A stretch of DNA of 64,000 bases from Siminovitchia terrae (GTDB lineage Bacteria > Bacillota > Bacilli > Bacillales > Bacillaceae_C), in NCBI RefSeq assembly GCF_003605405.2, contig NZ_QYTW02000012.1:54489-118488 (forward strand), given 5' to 3'. Positions 38,667 to 47,754 of the stretch are shown here, one piece after another (the first letter of the stretch is position 1; every line of letters starts with the position of its first letter). The translations under genes were made by a program, and so were the position numbers. Under the pieces are notes generated by a model that saw only the letters and a list, made by a program, of their open reading frames with translations, did not search any database and had not been told where the DNA came from.

Positions 38667-39440
38667 ATGAAATTCGTATCATGGAATGTGAATGGGCTCA
38701 GGGCTTGCGTACGCAAGGGTTTTTTGGACCATTTTAATCAATTGGATGCAGATATTTTTTGCCTACAGGAAACAAAGCTTCAAGAAGGCCAGATTGATTT
38801 AGAGTTGGATGGATACCATCAATATTGGAATTATGCGGTCAAGAAAGGCTATTCTGGGACTGCTGTTTTTACTAAACACGAACCGTTGTCTGTGAGTTAT
38901 GGCGTTGGGGAGTCTGATCGTGAAGAAGAAGGCAGGATTATTACGCTTGAATTTGACCAATTTTATTTGGTTAATGTGTATACGCCAAATGCACAGAGGG
39001 ATCTGGCGCGTCTTGACTACCGGCTGGAATGGGAAGACCGTATGCTTTTATATTTGAAAGAATTGGATCAGAACAAACCGGTTATTATGTGTGGAGATTT
39101 GAATGTTGCCCATCAAGATATTGATTTGAAAAATTTTAAGTCGAACAAGGGCAATTCAGGATTTACAGATGAGGAGCGTGGGAAATTCTCCACGCTGCTG
39201 GAACATGGTTTTGTTGATAGTTACCGCCACTTTTATCCAGATAAGGAGGGCGCCTACACGTGGTGGTCCTACATGCACAAAGTGAGGGAAAGGAATATCG
39301 GCTGGCGGATCGACTATTTTATCGTTTCGGAAAGATTTAAAGACCAGTTAAAAGATGCGCATATATACTCTGATGTGATGGGGAGCGACCATTGCCCGGT
39401 TGCTTTGGAAATAGGGGTCAGACCCTCTTTAGTACACTAA
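38667..39440 (+). CDS. exoA: Exodeoxyribonuclease III ExoA
   Basis: The 257-residue AP endonuclease/3' exonuclease acts in base excision repair. Catalytic elements are SWNVNGLRA, LQETKL (Glu35), GDLNVAHQDIDL and MGSDHCPV near the end. The ATG at 38667 with AGGGAGAAG upstream gives the standard N-terminus; in-frame sequence further upstream belongs to the IS200 right flank. The last seven codons and the stop come from a 42-bp palindrome shared with the convergent transporter gene. Confidence 0.95.
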   Translation: MKFVSWNVNGLRACVRKGFLDHFNQLDADIFCLQETKLQEGQIDLELDGYHQYWNYAVKKGYSGTAVFTKHEPLSVSYGVGESDREEEGRIITLEFDQFYLVNVYTPNAQRDLARLDYRLEWEDRMLLYLKELDQNKPVIMCGDLNVAHQDIDLKNFKSNKGNSGFTDEERGKFSTLLEHGFVDSYRHFYPDKEGAYTWWSYMHKVRERNIGWRIDYFIVSERFKDQLKDAHIYSDVMGSDHCPVALEIGVRPSLVH

Positions 39441-39455
39441 AGAGGGTCTGACCCC
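39414..39455. repeat. 42-bp palindrome containing both convergent stop codons
   Basis: Two 20-base arms beginning GGGGTCAGACCCTCTTTAGT are perfectly complementary around a 2-base centre. The TAA of exoA (39438-39440) and the TAG of the transporter gene (39437-39439 on the minus strand) both lie within it. It probably acts as a bidirectional terminator. Confidence 0.85.
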
Positions 39456-40336
39456 TTATAGTATTTCTTCTTGCCAATAAAATTGACCACAAACACGCTG
39501 GAGATGGCAATTGCCCCGCCAATGAGCGATAAGGTGCTTGGCCATTCGCTTAACCAGAACCAGGCAATCATAATGGCGAGGGCAGGCTCAAGGTACAGCA
39601 TGCTTGAAAGTGTTGTTGTGTTGCCGGCAGATAGGGCGATGGCCCATGTGGCGTATGCGATGGCAGCCGGGAAAATACCGACATATAAAGCGGAAACGTG
39701 GGCAGCCGTAGATGCTTCCTGGATGTTTTCCCATAGACCCGGCATGAAAACAAGCATAGGCAAGGTACCTGCCCATGTAAAATAGGCAGTCAAATCAATC
39801 GGATTATACCGTTCCAGTAAAGGCTTTTGAAAGACAAAAAAGATGGAAGTGCCAATAGTAGCGATTAAAATGTAAATGGTTCCTTTTGAAATGGTAAAAG
39901 ATGCACCTGATGATCCGATCGTGATTAAGATAATACCTATGAAGCCAATGCCCAAACCGATCCAGCCAAACAAGTCCATTCTCTCTTTCAGGACGATCAC
40001 CGCAATAATGGAAGTGAATACAGGAGCAGATCCGATAATCATGCTCGCGGTTCCGGCGGAAACAGTCTGTACCCCGAATGTAAGTCCAATATGGTAAACA
40101 CTGATTCCCATAAAACCGAGGAACACGATCCTGACTAAGTCCTTTTTTTCAGGAAGACGCATATTTACCCCGGGCCAAAAGGCATATAGAAGAAAAACCC
40201 CGGAGGCAATTAAAAATCTGAGAAGAACAAGATGAGCAGCAGTATATCCACCAAGCAAGCTAGCTCGTACACCGGCAAATCCCGATGACCAAATCATGAT
40301 CGTAATGACAGCCATCCAAAATGCTTTTTTATTCAC
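39437..40336 (-). CDS. EamA/DMT-family transporter
   Basis: The 299-residue protein has ten hydrophobic segments arranged as two EamA repeats (about residues 10-140 and 150-285), the drug/metabolite transporter plan; export of an amino acid or metabolite is likely but unproven. The GTG at 40336 lies 6 bases after AGGAGG and is preferred to the TTG that abuts it. The C-terminal GSDPL is encoded by the shared palindrome. Confidence 0.88.
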   Translation of the reverse strand: MNKKAFWMAVITIMIWSSGFAGVRASLLGGYTAAHLVLLRFLIASGVFLLYAFWPGVNMRLPEKKDLVRIVFLGFMGISVYHIGLTFGVQTVSAGTASMIIGSAPVFTSIIAVIVLKERMDLFGWIGLGIGFIGIILITIGSSGASFTISKGTIYILIATIGTSIFFVFQKPLLERYNPIDLTAYFTWAGTLPMLVFMPGLWENIQEASTAAHVSALYVGIFPAAIAYATWAIALSAGNTTTLSSMLYLEPALAIMIAWFWLSEWPSTLSLIGGAIAISSVFVVNFIGKKKYYKGSDPL

Positions 40337-40409
40337 ACACAACCTCCTAATCGCAAAATGCAGTAAAACAGCATAGTTATAACATATAACGATATTATTG
40401 ATTTTACCA

Positions 40410-40439
40410 TTGACTGCAAAAAAAGGAATATAGTATGAT
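40410..40439 (+). promoter_or_regulatory. Promoter of the glmS transcript
   Basis: TTGACT (40410-40415), 18-base spacer, TATGAT (40434-40439), about 55 bases before the ribozyme cleavage site. Confidence 0.65.
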
Positions 40440-40486
40440 ATTCATGTTTCATTTTTAGTCTGAATGGAAAGGAGCATTGTAAGGTT

Positions 40487-40668
40487 TTTTTAAAGCGCCA
40501 GAACTGGTGAATGTACTTGCAGTAACAGATTGCCAGTTGACGAGGAGGAGGTTTATCGAGCGTTCGGCGGATACCTCCCGGCTGCGGCACACAGTCGAAT
40601 TTTCTTTCGTAAATCATGCGAGGCGACTCGGTGGACAAAGGAAAGGAAATGTGTCCGATAAAAAATGA
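40487..40668 (+). ncRNA. glmS ribozyme-riboswitch
   Basis: The leader contains the glmS ribozyme core: AGCGCCAGAACTGG with the cleavage site before G40495, then GACGAGGAGGAGGTTTATCG, TTCGGCGGATACCTCCCGGCTG, and a 3' part ending AGGCGACTCGGTGGACAAAG. Glucosamine-6-phosphate activates self-cleavage and lowers glmS expression. All landmark segments are present in order. Confidence 0.95.
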
Positions 40669-40731
40669 ATATGAAATAGAGGGTAAGTGTGCCCTCGAGC
40701 TGCTTGCCCTCCTTTCACAGGAGGAAACAAA

Positions 40732-42531
40732 ATGTGCGGAATTACTGGTTATATCGGAACAAATGATGCGAAGGAAATATTGTTAAAAGGCTTGGAAAAG
40801 CTCGAATATCGCGGCTATGATTCGGCTGGAATTGCTGTCTTCAATCAGGACGGTGTTCACATTTTTAAAGAAAAAGGACGAATTGCAGACATGCGGGCAG
40901 TTGTGGACGGAACAGTAACTGCCAAAGTGGGAATCGGACATACACGCTGGGCTACGCACGGAGCGCCAAGTAAAGGCAATGCCCATCCGCATCAAAGTGC
41001 TTCTGGACGTTTTACATTGGTTCATAATGGTGTCATCGAAAATGAATCTGAGCTTAGAGTGGAGTATTTACAAGATGTGAAATTCAACAGCGATACAGAT
41101 ACCGAAGTGATTGTTCAGCTTGTGGAGAAGTTTGCGAAAGACATGGAGACGGAAGAAGCTTTCATGAAAACTCTTCGCTTGCTCAACGGCTCCTACGCGA
41201 TCGCAATGTTGGATACAGAAGCGACTGATACCATCTTTGTTGCTAAAAATAAAAGTCCTTTATTGGTCGGAGTCGGAGAAGACTTTCATGTTGTGGCAAG
41301 TGATGCTATGGCGATGATTGAAATCACGGATCAATTCATTGAATTGATGGATAAAGAGATCGTCATTGTGAAAAAAGATCAGGCGGATATTTATAATTTG
41401 CAAGGCGAAGTCATCATTAGAGAGCCTTATCACGCGGAACTGGACGTTACGGATATCGAAAAAGGAACCTATCCTCATTTTATGCTGAAAGAAATTGATG
41501 AGCAGCCTCTTGTCATGAGAAAGATCATCCAAGCGTATCAGAATGCAGATGGTAATCTAGAGATCGACAGCGATATTAAACATGCCATGGCGGCCGCAGA
41601 CCGGATTTATATCGTTGCCTGCGGAACAAGCTATCATGCGGGATTGGTTGGAAAGCAGCTGATTGAAAAGCTAGCGGGAATTCCGGTAGAAGTGCATCTT
41701 GCGAGTGAATTCGGCTATAACATGCCTTTGCTTTCAGCAAAACCATTATTCGTTTTCATTTCTCAGAGCGGGGAAACAGCGGACAGCAGAGCCGTGTTGG
41801 TGAAAGTGAAGGAAATGGGGTATCGTGCTTTAACGATTACGAATGTTCCGGGATCAACGCTTTCAAGAGAAGCGGATTACACTTTGCTACTTCATGCAGG
41901 TCCTGAAATTGCCGTGGCTTCAACAAAAGCATACACAGCACAGGTGGCTGTTTTAGCAATATTGGCGTCTGCGACAGGTTCTGCAAAAGACACGATTGCA
42001 GAATTTGATTTGGTAAAAGAACTCGGAATCGTCGCCAACGCAATGGAAATCTTATGTGATACTAAAGAAGAGTTCGAGCTGATGGCGATCGAATACTTGC
42101 CTGCAGCCATCAACTGCTTTTTCATAGGCCGTTCCATTGACTATTTCGTCGGATTGGAAGGAGCTCTGAAACTGAAAGAAATTTCCTATATCCAGGCCGA
42201 GGGGTTCGCCGGAGGAGAGCTGAAGCACGGTACAATAGCACTGATTGAGGAACAAACACCTGTCATAGCACTTGCTACGCAGGCTAGAGTCAACGGAAGC
42301 ATCAGGGCAAACGTGAAGGAAGTGGCTGCCCGCGGAGCCAATAATTGTATCATTTCAATGAAAGGATTGGAAACAGAGGGAGACCGCTTCGTGTTGCCGG
42401 CAGTCCATGAACTGCTCACACCGCTGGTCTCAGTTATCCCGCTGCAGCTGATTGCCTACTATGCCGCATTGCACCGTGGGTGTGACGTTGATAAGCCGAG
42501 GAATTTGGCGAAGAGTGTGACGGTGGAGTGA
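40732..42531 (+). CDS. glmS: Glutamine-fructose-6-phosphate transaminase
   Basis: The 599-residue enzyme makes glucosamine-6-phosphate for peptidoglycan. It has the class II glutaminase domain with nucleophile Cys2 (MCGITGYIG, so the ATG at 40732 must be the start), two SIS isomerase domains ([19 protein letters not shown]) and the conserved end [18 protein letters not shown] precedes the start. The final codons are the TnsD recognition region in Tn7 systems, and Tn7-like ends begin 27 bases after the stop. Confidence 0.98.
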   Translation: MCGITGYIGTNDAKEILLKGLEKLEYRGYDSAGIAVFNQDGVHIFKEKGRIADMRAVVDGTVTAKVGIGHTRWATHGAPSKGNAHPHQSASGRFTLVHNGVIENESELRVEYLQDVKFNSDTDTEVIVQLVEKFAKDMETEEAFMKTLRLLNGSYAIAMLDTEATDTIFVAKNKSPLLVGVGEDFHVVASDAMAMIEITDQFIELMDKEIVIVKKDQADIYNLQGEVIIREPYHAELDVTDIEKGTYPHFMLKEIDEQPLVMRKIIQAYQNADGNLEIDSDIKHAMAAADRIYIVACGTSYHAGLVGKQLIEKLAGIPVEVHLASEFGYNMPLLSAKPLFVFISQSGETADSRAVLVKVKEMGYRALTITNVPGSTLSREADYTLLLHAGPEIAVASTKAYTAQVAVLAILASATGSAKDTIAEFDLVKELGIVANAMEILCDTKEEFELMAIEYLPAAINCFFIGRSIDYFVGLEGALKLKEISYIQAEGFAGGELKHGTIALIEEQTPVIALATQARVNGSIRANVKEVAARGANNCIISMKGLETEGDRFVLPAVHELLTPLVSVIPLQLIAYYAALHRGCDVDKPRNLAKSVTVE

Positions 42532-42557
42532 TGGGGTAGCTGTTTCTATTTAATTTT
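42497..42557 (+). other. attTn7-like attachment site
   Basis: The site comprises the conserved 3' codons of glmS and 26 bases downstream. The last 5 bases before the first transposon end (42553-42557, attt-t) are centred about 24 bases after the stop, where Tn7 makes its 5-bp duplication in Escherichia coli. Site identity is inferred from position and the adjacent ends. Confidence 0.8.
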
Positions 42558-42700
42558 TGTTTCATCATAATAAAGTTGTTTAAATAATAATAAAGTCGTT
42601 TAAAAAATAATAAAGTTATTTAAAAAACACACGTCTTTGAGTACAATGGATGTATTCAAACGTGTGTTTTTTTATTCTGAAAATGGAGAGGTAGATGGTA

Positions 42701-42757
42701 ATGTCAAAGCGTAATACTTCTTGGAATGAGGAAAAAATTAAGTTGTACCTAAGTTAA
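42701..42757 (+). pseudogene. tnsA: Putative tnsA 5' remnant
   Basis: After a purine-rich GGAGAGGTAG site, 18 codons MSKRNTSWNEEKIKLYLS precede a stop. This resembles the N-terminus of TnsA endonucleases of Firmicute Tn7-like elements (KR..W.E.KI..YI). In Tn7, tnsA lies directly inside the glmS-proximal end, as here. The rest is deleted. The match is short, so this is a suggestion. Confidence 0.4.
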
Positions 42758-42850
42758 CAGATTTCTTTAGCAAGAATCTTTAGGAATTTAGTATTTATAG
42801 AAAATCTAAAATAATCATTACATTAGAGAAACGGAAAGGGAGTTTTGTAT

Positions 42851-43440
42851 TTGACTAATGTATTGATTCTTGGAGCTAATGGGCAAATTGCACGTTATGC
42901 TATTGATTTATTCTTAGGCGAAACGGATGCATAATTGACTCTATATCTACGCAACTCAAATAGACTAAGAAAATATGAGTCTGATCGTGTACGCATAATT
43001 GAAGGTGACGTTCGGGATATTGCAACATTAAAGGAAGCAATAGTAGGACAAGATGTTGTCTATGCGAATTTAGCTGGTGATCTGGAGGAACAAGCGAAGG
43101 CTATTGTGGAGGCAATGGATACGACCGGGGTGAAACGTTTGATCTTTATCAGCTCGGTTGTATTTATGATGAAGTCCCAGGGGAATTTGGGAAATTTACT
43201 AATCGTGCAATCGACCAATATTTAGGCCCATATCGAAAGTCTGTGGATATTATTGAGGCTTCAGACCTTAACTATACAGTATTAAGACCCGCATGGCTAA
43301 CGGATAATGATGAGATTGATTATGAGATTACCCAAAAAGAAGTGCCATTTAAAGGAACGGAAGTATCACGTAAGAGTGTTGCGTCCAAGTCGTTAAATTA
43401 GTTGAGTCACCGGGCCAACCATTTTACATAATCGGAATAT
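42851..43440 (+). pseudogene. NAD(P)H-binding SDR-like gene, broken
   Basis: A TTG start gives TNVLILGANGQIARYAIDLF, a Rossmann nucleotide-binding motif of atypical SDR/NmrA-like proteins. An in-frame TAA follows GETDA. The frame then runs through VRIIEGDVRDIATLKEAI and VKRLIFISSV, shifts near 43170, and continues as LGPYRKSVDIIEASDLNYTV and LRPAWLTDNDEIDY before decaying. At least one stop and two frameshifts make it non-functional. Confidence 0.75.
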
Positions 43441-43550
43441 TCTGTACAAACCGGAATGGAAGAATAGAAGGAAATCCGAAAAATCCTCTATTTTGAGTAC
43501 CAACTTTTTAGCAGAAAAAGGATAGGGGAAAGAGGGCGTGGAACCTTGGG

Positions 43551-43590
43551 GGGGCAAGGGTTTGAGGGAGATGGGGGAGTGGGAGGGTAG
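43551..43590 (+). other. G-rich tract
   Basis: Runs of G (GGGGGGG, GGG, GGG, GGGGG, GGG, GGG) separated by short loops occur within 40 bases, enough for a G-quadruplex on the plus strand. It lies in non-coding DNA inside element E1. Confidence 0.5.
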
Positions 43591-43667
43591 GACTTTTTTA
43601 CAGGTAACCTCAATTTAAGTCTAAAAAGATCCAGTTCAAACAACTCAAAGTGTTAAGAAGGGATAGT

Positions 43668-44285
43668 TCAAAAACCCCTTATTAAATATCTGCCCCATTC
43701 CCTCATAGCTGTCGGCTCGCCGGATTCAGCTGCCTTTTTTAACCACTTTTCTCCTTCCTCCACATTTTTATCAAGGCCGTCTCCTTTTAGTAGGCGAACG
43801 CCTAATATCCTCATCGCAGCTGGCTCTTGTAATTGCGCTGCTTTTCGGAGCCATTGTTCTCCCTCTTGGAGATTTTGCTTTAAACCCATTCCCTCCAGTA
43901 ATCGGTATCCCAAGACTCTCATTGCAATTTCATCCTGACGTTCCGCCGTTTCCCTCAGCCATTTTTCCCCTTCGGCCAAATCTTGGGTGAGTCCGTCACC
44001 ATCGAGCAAACGAATAGCAAGATCCAACATGGCCCATAGATCACCGCCATTCGCCGATTGACGTAACCATTTTTCCCCTTCTTTCGAATTTTGCTCCACA
44101 CCTTTTCCGGATAACAAAATATAAGCCATTTCGTTCATTGCCCCTGTATCCCCGGCATCAATAGCCAATCGCACCCATTTCAGTCCTTCTTTTACTTTGG
44201 ATTTTTCCTTTTCTTCAAGAAAATCAATGACCTTAACGTCATGTTCTGAAGATGGGGGTTCGTTGTTATGATTATCTCGATTCAA
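43668..44285 (-). CDS. Sel1-repeat (TPR-like) protein
   Basis: The 205-residue cytoplasmic protein contains five Sel1-like repeats of about 36 residues after an acidic N-terminus, each with the pattern A.R.LG.RLL.GDGL..N..EGEKWLR.AAE. Such solenoids mediate protein-protein contacts. AAGGAGGACTT precedes the ATG at 44285. There is no signal peptide or catalytic motif. It is an intact gene among decayed cargo of E1; the partner is unknown. Confidence 0.82.
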   Translation of the reverse strand: MNRDNHNNEPPSSEHDVKVIDFLEEKEKSKVKEGLKWVRLAIDAGDTGAMNEMAYILLSGKGVEQNSKEGEKWLRQSANGGDLWAMLDLAIRLLDGDGLTQDLAEGEKWLRETAERQDEIAMRVLGYRLLEGMGLKQNLQEGEQWLRKAAQLQEPAAMRILGVRLLKGDGLDKNVEEGEKWLKKAAESGEPTAMREWGRYLIRGF

Positions 44286-44627
44286 TTTAAGTCCTCCTTT
44301 TTTACTTATATTCTACCATCCTTTTAAAAGGATGGTTAGGGGACTAAGCTCCTGTCATGGTAAATATAGTGAAAAAGACGGTAAGAATGGCACAGATTTT
44401 TGCACCAAGTCACTCGTCCAACTATTGGAGTAAAATACGGTAAAATCGGTCTTAATGGCGCCTATATTATAGCATGATTAGGAAACTAAATATATCGAGG
44501 AAACTTGAGTGTATATCAATTCCATTTCCGCGTGGTCGTTGGAATCTTCTAGACTCAAGCGGTTCCAGGTGGTTTAAATAAATTTAGTTATATTTTCTTC
44601 TAGAATTTGTTGTTCAAATAATAGCTA
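44286..44627. other. Gene-free stretch inside E1
   Basis: I see no gene. Bases 44355-44460 contain two imperfect copies of a motif with tagtgaaaa or tggagtaaaa followed by acggtaa.at.g, reminiscent in style of the tandem units at 6383-6592 but too short to align firmly. Confidence 0.35.
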
Positions 44628-44775
44628 GTCGACAAACCCTTCTGAAAGTGGTAACCAATCCATCGCTTGTCTAAGTTGTGGATCCCAAAACTCCCAATCA
44701 TGCCCCCCTGATCCCTCATAGTAGGTGAAATCTAGGTCTTGTGCCAACATATAATCTACAACACCCTTGCCGCAA
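44628..44775 (-). pseudogene. Esterase C-terminal fragment
   Basis: On the minus strand a frame reads VVDYMLAQDLDFTYYEGSGG, HDWEFWDPQLRQAMDWLPL and a stop. This is the conserved C-terminal region, including the catalytic His (GGHDW), of alpha/beta-hydrolase esterases of the tributyrin/S-formylglutathione-hydrolase type. The remainder of the gene is missing. Confidence 0.7.
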
Positions 44776-44829
44776 TGTAGCAGTTTACAGGGGAAGCGAA
44801 GGTGTGGAGCTTAGGGAGGGGATCACTTT

Positions 44830-45327
44830 TTTTCTTGTCAATAAGTGGTATATTCAATCAAAAAGGAAAACTTATGATTGGACTTATTATCCCATTATTC
44901 TATTTAACTTTATTGCATTTAAAACAAACAAAAGGCTAACAACAAATCAAATCATACATATTTGACATTTACAATTGCTTTGCACCAACTTGCTGATTTA
45001 TATATTGATACACGATATCATGGCTATTGGTACTTTTCTAAAGATATTATTGAGTGGAGTGAAATTTTCACATTAATATTATTCCTTCCACCAGTGAATA
45101 CGCTGTTTTTAAATTGGTATCCGTGTGCACGTCCCTTTCATAAACGTATTATTTATATATTCTGTTGGGTAATAGCCATTTTACTTTATGAAGCCATCAC
45201 ATTATTACCCGAGCCATGGGGCTACTTTAACTATGGATGGTGGAATTTGTGGTATTCGGTAATCATTAATCCTCTATTGCTCCTCATTGTTTTACTATAT
45301 TATAAATGGATCCTTAAAATTAGGTAG
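44830..45327 (+). pseudogene. CBO0543-like membrane protein, frameshifted
   Basis: Two overlapping frames make one membrane protein: WYIQSKRKTYDWTYYPIILF ending near 44960, then FTIALHQLADLYIDTRYHGYW through PPVNTLFLNWYP and EPWGYFNYGWWNLWYSVIIN to 45327. The layout of about five membrane helices resembles the CBO0543 family of Bacilli. The start is not clear and the frame shifts near 44960. Confidence 0.55.
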
Positions 45328-45771
45328 TCAGTTCCAAAAGTGATAGTTCTAAGAATTACGATCTTCAACTATAGGGAGAGATTTTTTAAGATCAACAGTA
45401 GAAAATGATCAAACTTTATTATAAAAATTGCACGGTATTTCACAAGAAATTACCCCGTTTTGATCAATCTTTTTTCAAAACGGGTTCTTTTAATTTAGCG
45501 TAAAATGTGGGTTTGCAAGGTGGTTTTGATTAAACTTTATTCTAAAGCCACAAATTTTGTCTCGTGACAATAAAGCTGTTTAATTACAAATAAAGTTATT
45601 TAATTTACAATAAAGGTGTTTAAAGCACACGTTATCGATTACAATTAAAGTAATCGAACGTGTGTTTTTTTGTGAAGATATTTTGTTCCTGATTAGTTGA
45701 AATATTTAGCATACGAGTTTTAAAGGAGGGAGCCTAGAGATCTATATTTCTAAAGTGGAAAGGATAATAAA

Positions 45772-46623
45772 ATGTACTCTATAGGAAAGTTTTCTGAAAT
45801 ATGTAATATTCCTGTTAAAACATTACGCTACTATAGCGACATTGGATTACTAAAACCTTCATACATAGATCCTGTAACAAACTATCGGTATTATGACTAT
45901 GACAAAATTCAAATCATAAAAAAAATTATGCTTCTAAAAAGCTGTCAATTCCCCTTAGTTACGATTAAGGAATTTATTGAAAGCTCTGATCAGATACAAT
46001 GGAAAAGCATATTAGAACATAAAATTGATGAACTTGAGGATCAAAAAGAACAAATTTCCAAACAAATAGAAGAGATGAATCGGTTAAAAGGACAAATCGA
46101 AAAAGAGGCTTCTATAATTCCGGGGCCTCTTTTATCCGACTGTTCTATTGAAAATCGAAAGGAAATACTAGTTTATACGATTCGTGAGAAAATAAAGGTT
46201 AAATTTATCGATAAGTTGGTTAAAAATTTATTTGATCGAGTTTACGCTTTTAATCTCGTGATTACAGGAAAACTAATGGCTATCTTTCACGAACGAGATT
46301 TGAATCAAAAAGAGGCAGATGTAGAACTACTTCTTCCAATAAAAGATACGAACAAAATAGACGGTTGTAGAATTTTATCTAGTGGGACATACGCATGCCT
46401 GACTGTTAAAGGTCCCTATTCAGAGCTGGATGTAGGATATGAAATGTTAAAAAATTGGATAATGGAACAGAATCTAACCCATGTAGGGAAAGAGATAGAG
46501 ATTTATGAAAAAGGACTTGTTCCTTCCGATTTTAATATAAGAGAGATACGACCAGATTTTAACAGACATCCCTCTGAGTTTATCACCAAAATATGTATAC
46601 AGGTTATCAAGAACGATAGTTAA
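45772..46623 (+). CDS. MerR-family regulator with GyrI-like effector domain
   Basis: The 283-residue protein has a MerR winged helix (MYSIGKFSEICNIPVKTLRY, YYSDIGLLKPSYID), a dimerisation coiled coil (about residues 75-120) and a C-terminal GyrI/BmrR-like ligand-binding part. Members such as BmrR activate efflux genes on binding small amphipathic molecules. GGAAAGGATAATAAA precedes the ATG. It lies first in E2 and may control the two hydrolase genes behind it; that is inference. Confidence 0.85.
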   Translation: MYSIGKFSEICNIPVKTLRYYSDIGLLKPSYIDPVTNYRYYDYDKIQIIKKIMLLKSCQFPLVTIKEFIESSDQIQWKSILEHKIDELEDQKEQISKQIEEMNRLKGQIEKEASIIPGPLLSDCSIENRKEILVYTIREKIKVKFIDKLVKNLFDRVYAFNLVITGKLMAIFHERDLNQKEADVELLLPIKDTNKIDGCRILSSGTYACLTVKGPYSELDVGYEMLKNWIMEQNLTHVGKEIEIYEKGLVPSDFNIREIRPDFNRHPSEFITKICIQVIKNDS

Positions 46624-46714
46624 GTAACAGCTTTTATATAGAAATAGGGTAAACTCTCCACCTACTGGAGGGTTTATTCTTTATATATACAAAGAAATAA
46701 CGGAGGGGAATTAC

Positions 46715-47725
46715 ATGTATCATCCGAGATTAAAAGGAAATACTTACGAGGCAGGTAAGCGTTATGCAGAAATCCTTTATAAAAATGGATTTCGATTCCC
46801 GAAAGTAACAGAAGAAAAGTTGAAATTCGGGGAGCAATGCAAACCTATTCTCACTGAATTTGACCCTAGTATTGTGAAGGAAATACAAGGATTTGCTGAT
46901 GGTTGTCATTCTTCATTGGAAGAAGTCAGTTCGTTTCTCTTAAGTATAGGTGTATTTGAGTTGACCGGTCAATGCAGCATTTTCTCAGCATTCAATGGAA
47001 GAGAAATGATTGTTGGACGTAATTATGATATGCTCTTAAATTTAAAGAAAATAACAGAGTCCTCATTAGTTTGTTTTGAAAGCAAAAATAAGTATGTAGG
47101 TCATTCAGATTGTTTTATTGGAAAAGTCGATGGTTTAAATCAACATGGTTTATTTGTAGGAATTACATCAGTTCCTCATGAGGGAATTAAGCCAGGATTG
47201 AATTTTTATTTTGCTGTTAAATATATTTTAGAAAATTGTTGTACTGTGGGAGAAGGAATAGAAGTGTTAAAAAGATTCCCAAGTTCGGTAGCTAATAACT
47301 ATTTGTTAGCAGATCCATTAGGGAATATGGCTGTTGTAGAAGTTACCCCTAATGACTATCAAGTACGTCTCCCTACCAATAATTATATTCATTGTACCAA
47401 TCACCATGAAAGTACATCAGTATCTGAAAGCTGGAATTGGAGCAAATCAAAAGAACGTTTTGAAACATTAGATATACGTCTTAAAGAAAACATCAATAAA
47501 ATGACTCTTTCCATTGCACAATCAATTATGTCAGAAACCAAGGGACATGTTTGTTTAAATTTAAAAGAACATAATTTTGGTACGCTCTTCTCTGTTGTAG
47601 CAAACTTAAATACATTAGATATAAACAGAGCTGAGGGACAACCAAACAGAGCAAAATATGTATCAGATAGACGATTGATAGATGCCGTTTCAAAAGGGAC
47701 ACCTTATGTATTACGACGATATTAA
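46715..47725 (+). CDS. C45-family autoproteolytic acyltransferase/hydrolase
   Basis: The 336-residue protein resembles the penicillin acyltransferase/linear-amide hydrolase (C45, Ntn) family. The candidate N-terminal nucleophile after self-cleavage is Cys in TGQCSIFSAFNG, followed by VGRNYDML. Conserved downstream parts are GLFVGITSVPHEG and NYIHCTNHHES. Such enzymes hydrolyse or transfer acyl groups on amides and beta-lactam precursors. GGAGGGG precedes the ATG. A broken paralogue follows 29 bases downstream. Confidence 0.8.
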   Translation: MYHPRLKGNTYEAGKRYAEILYKNGFRFPKVTEEKLKFGEQCKPILTEFDPSIVKEIQGFADGCHSSLEEVSSFLLSIGVFELTGQCSIFSAFNGREMIVGRNYDMLLNLKKITESSLVCFESKNKYVGHSDCFIGKVDGLNQHGLFVGITSVPHEGIKPGLNFYFAVKYILENCCTVGEGIEVLKRFPSSVANNYLLADPLGNMAVVEVTPNDYQVRLPTNNYIHCTNHHESTSVSESWNWSKSKERFETLDIRLKENINKMTLSIAQSIMSETKGHVCLNLKEHNFGTLFSVVANLNTLDINRAEGQPNRAKYVSDRRLIDAVSKGTPYVLRRY

Positions 47726-47754
47726 TCAATAATTTGGACTGGAGAGAGACAAAT

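Larger units (their letters stand above)
42558..45552 (+). mobile_element. Tn7-like element E1 (composite)
   Basis: The glmS-proximal end is TGTTTCATCAT then AATAAAG boxes at 42569, 42589 and 42609, exactly 20 bp apart (class TTGTTTAA), then a terminator hairpin (42627-42673). The distal end has inverted boxes at 45405-45421, inside a hairpin at 45452-45487, and at 45524-45541, then 11 nt to ACA at 45552. The distal boxes are of another class (TTTGATCA), and a stray inverted GGTAC-class box lies at 43496-43515. E1 is probably a fusion of two or more elements. Cargo is largely decayed. Confidence 0.7.

Noticed and set aside
42565-42630. CRISPR-like array of 20-bp units downstream of glmS and elsewhere
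   Set aside because: Units are contiguous without spacers, number three to five, sit at TGT/ACA boundaries and have inverted counterparts. That fits transposase-binding sites, not a CRISPR array, and no cas gene is present.
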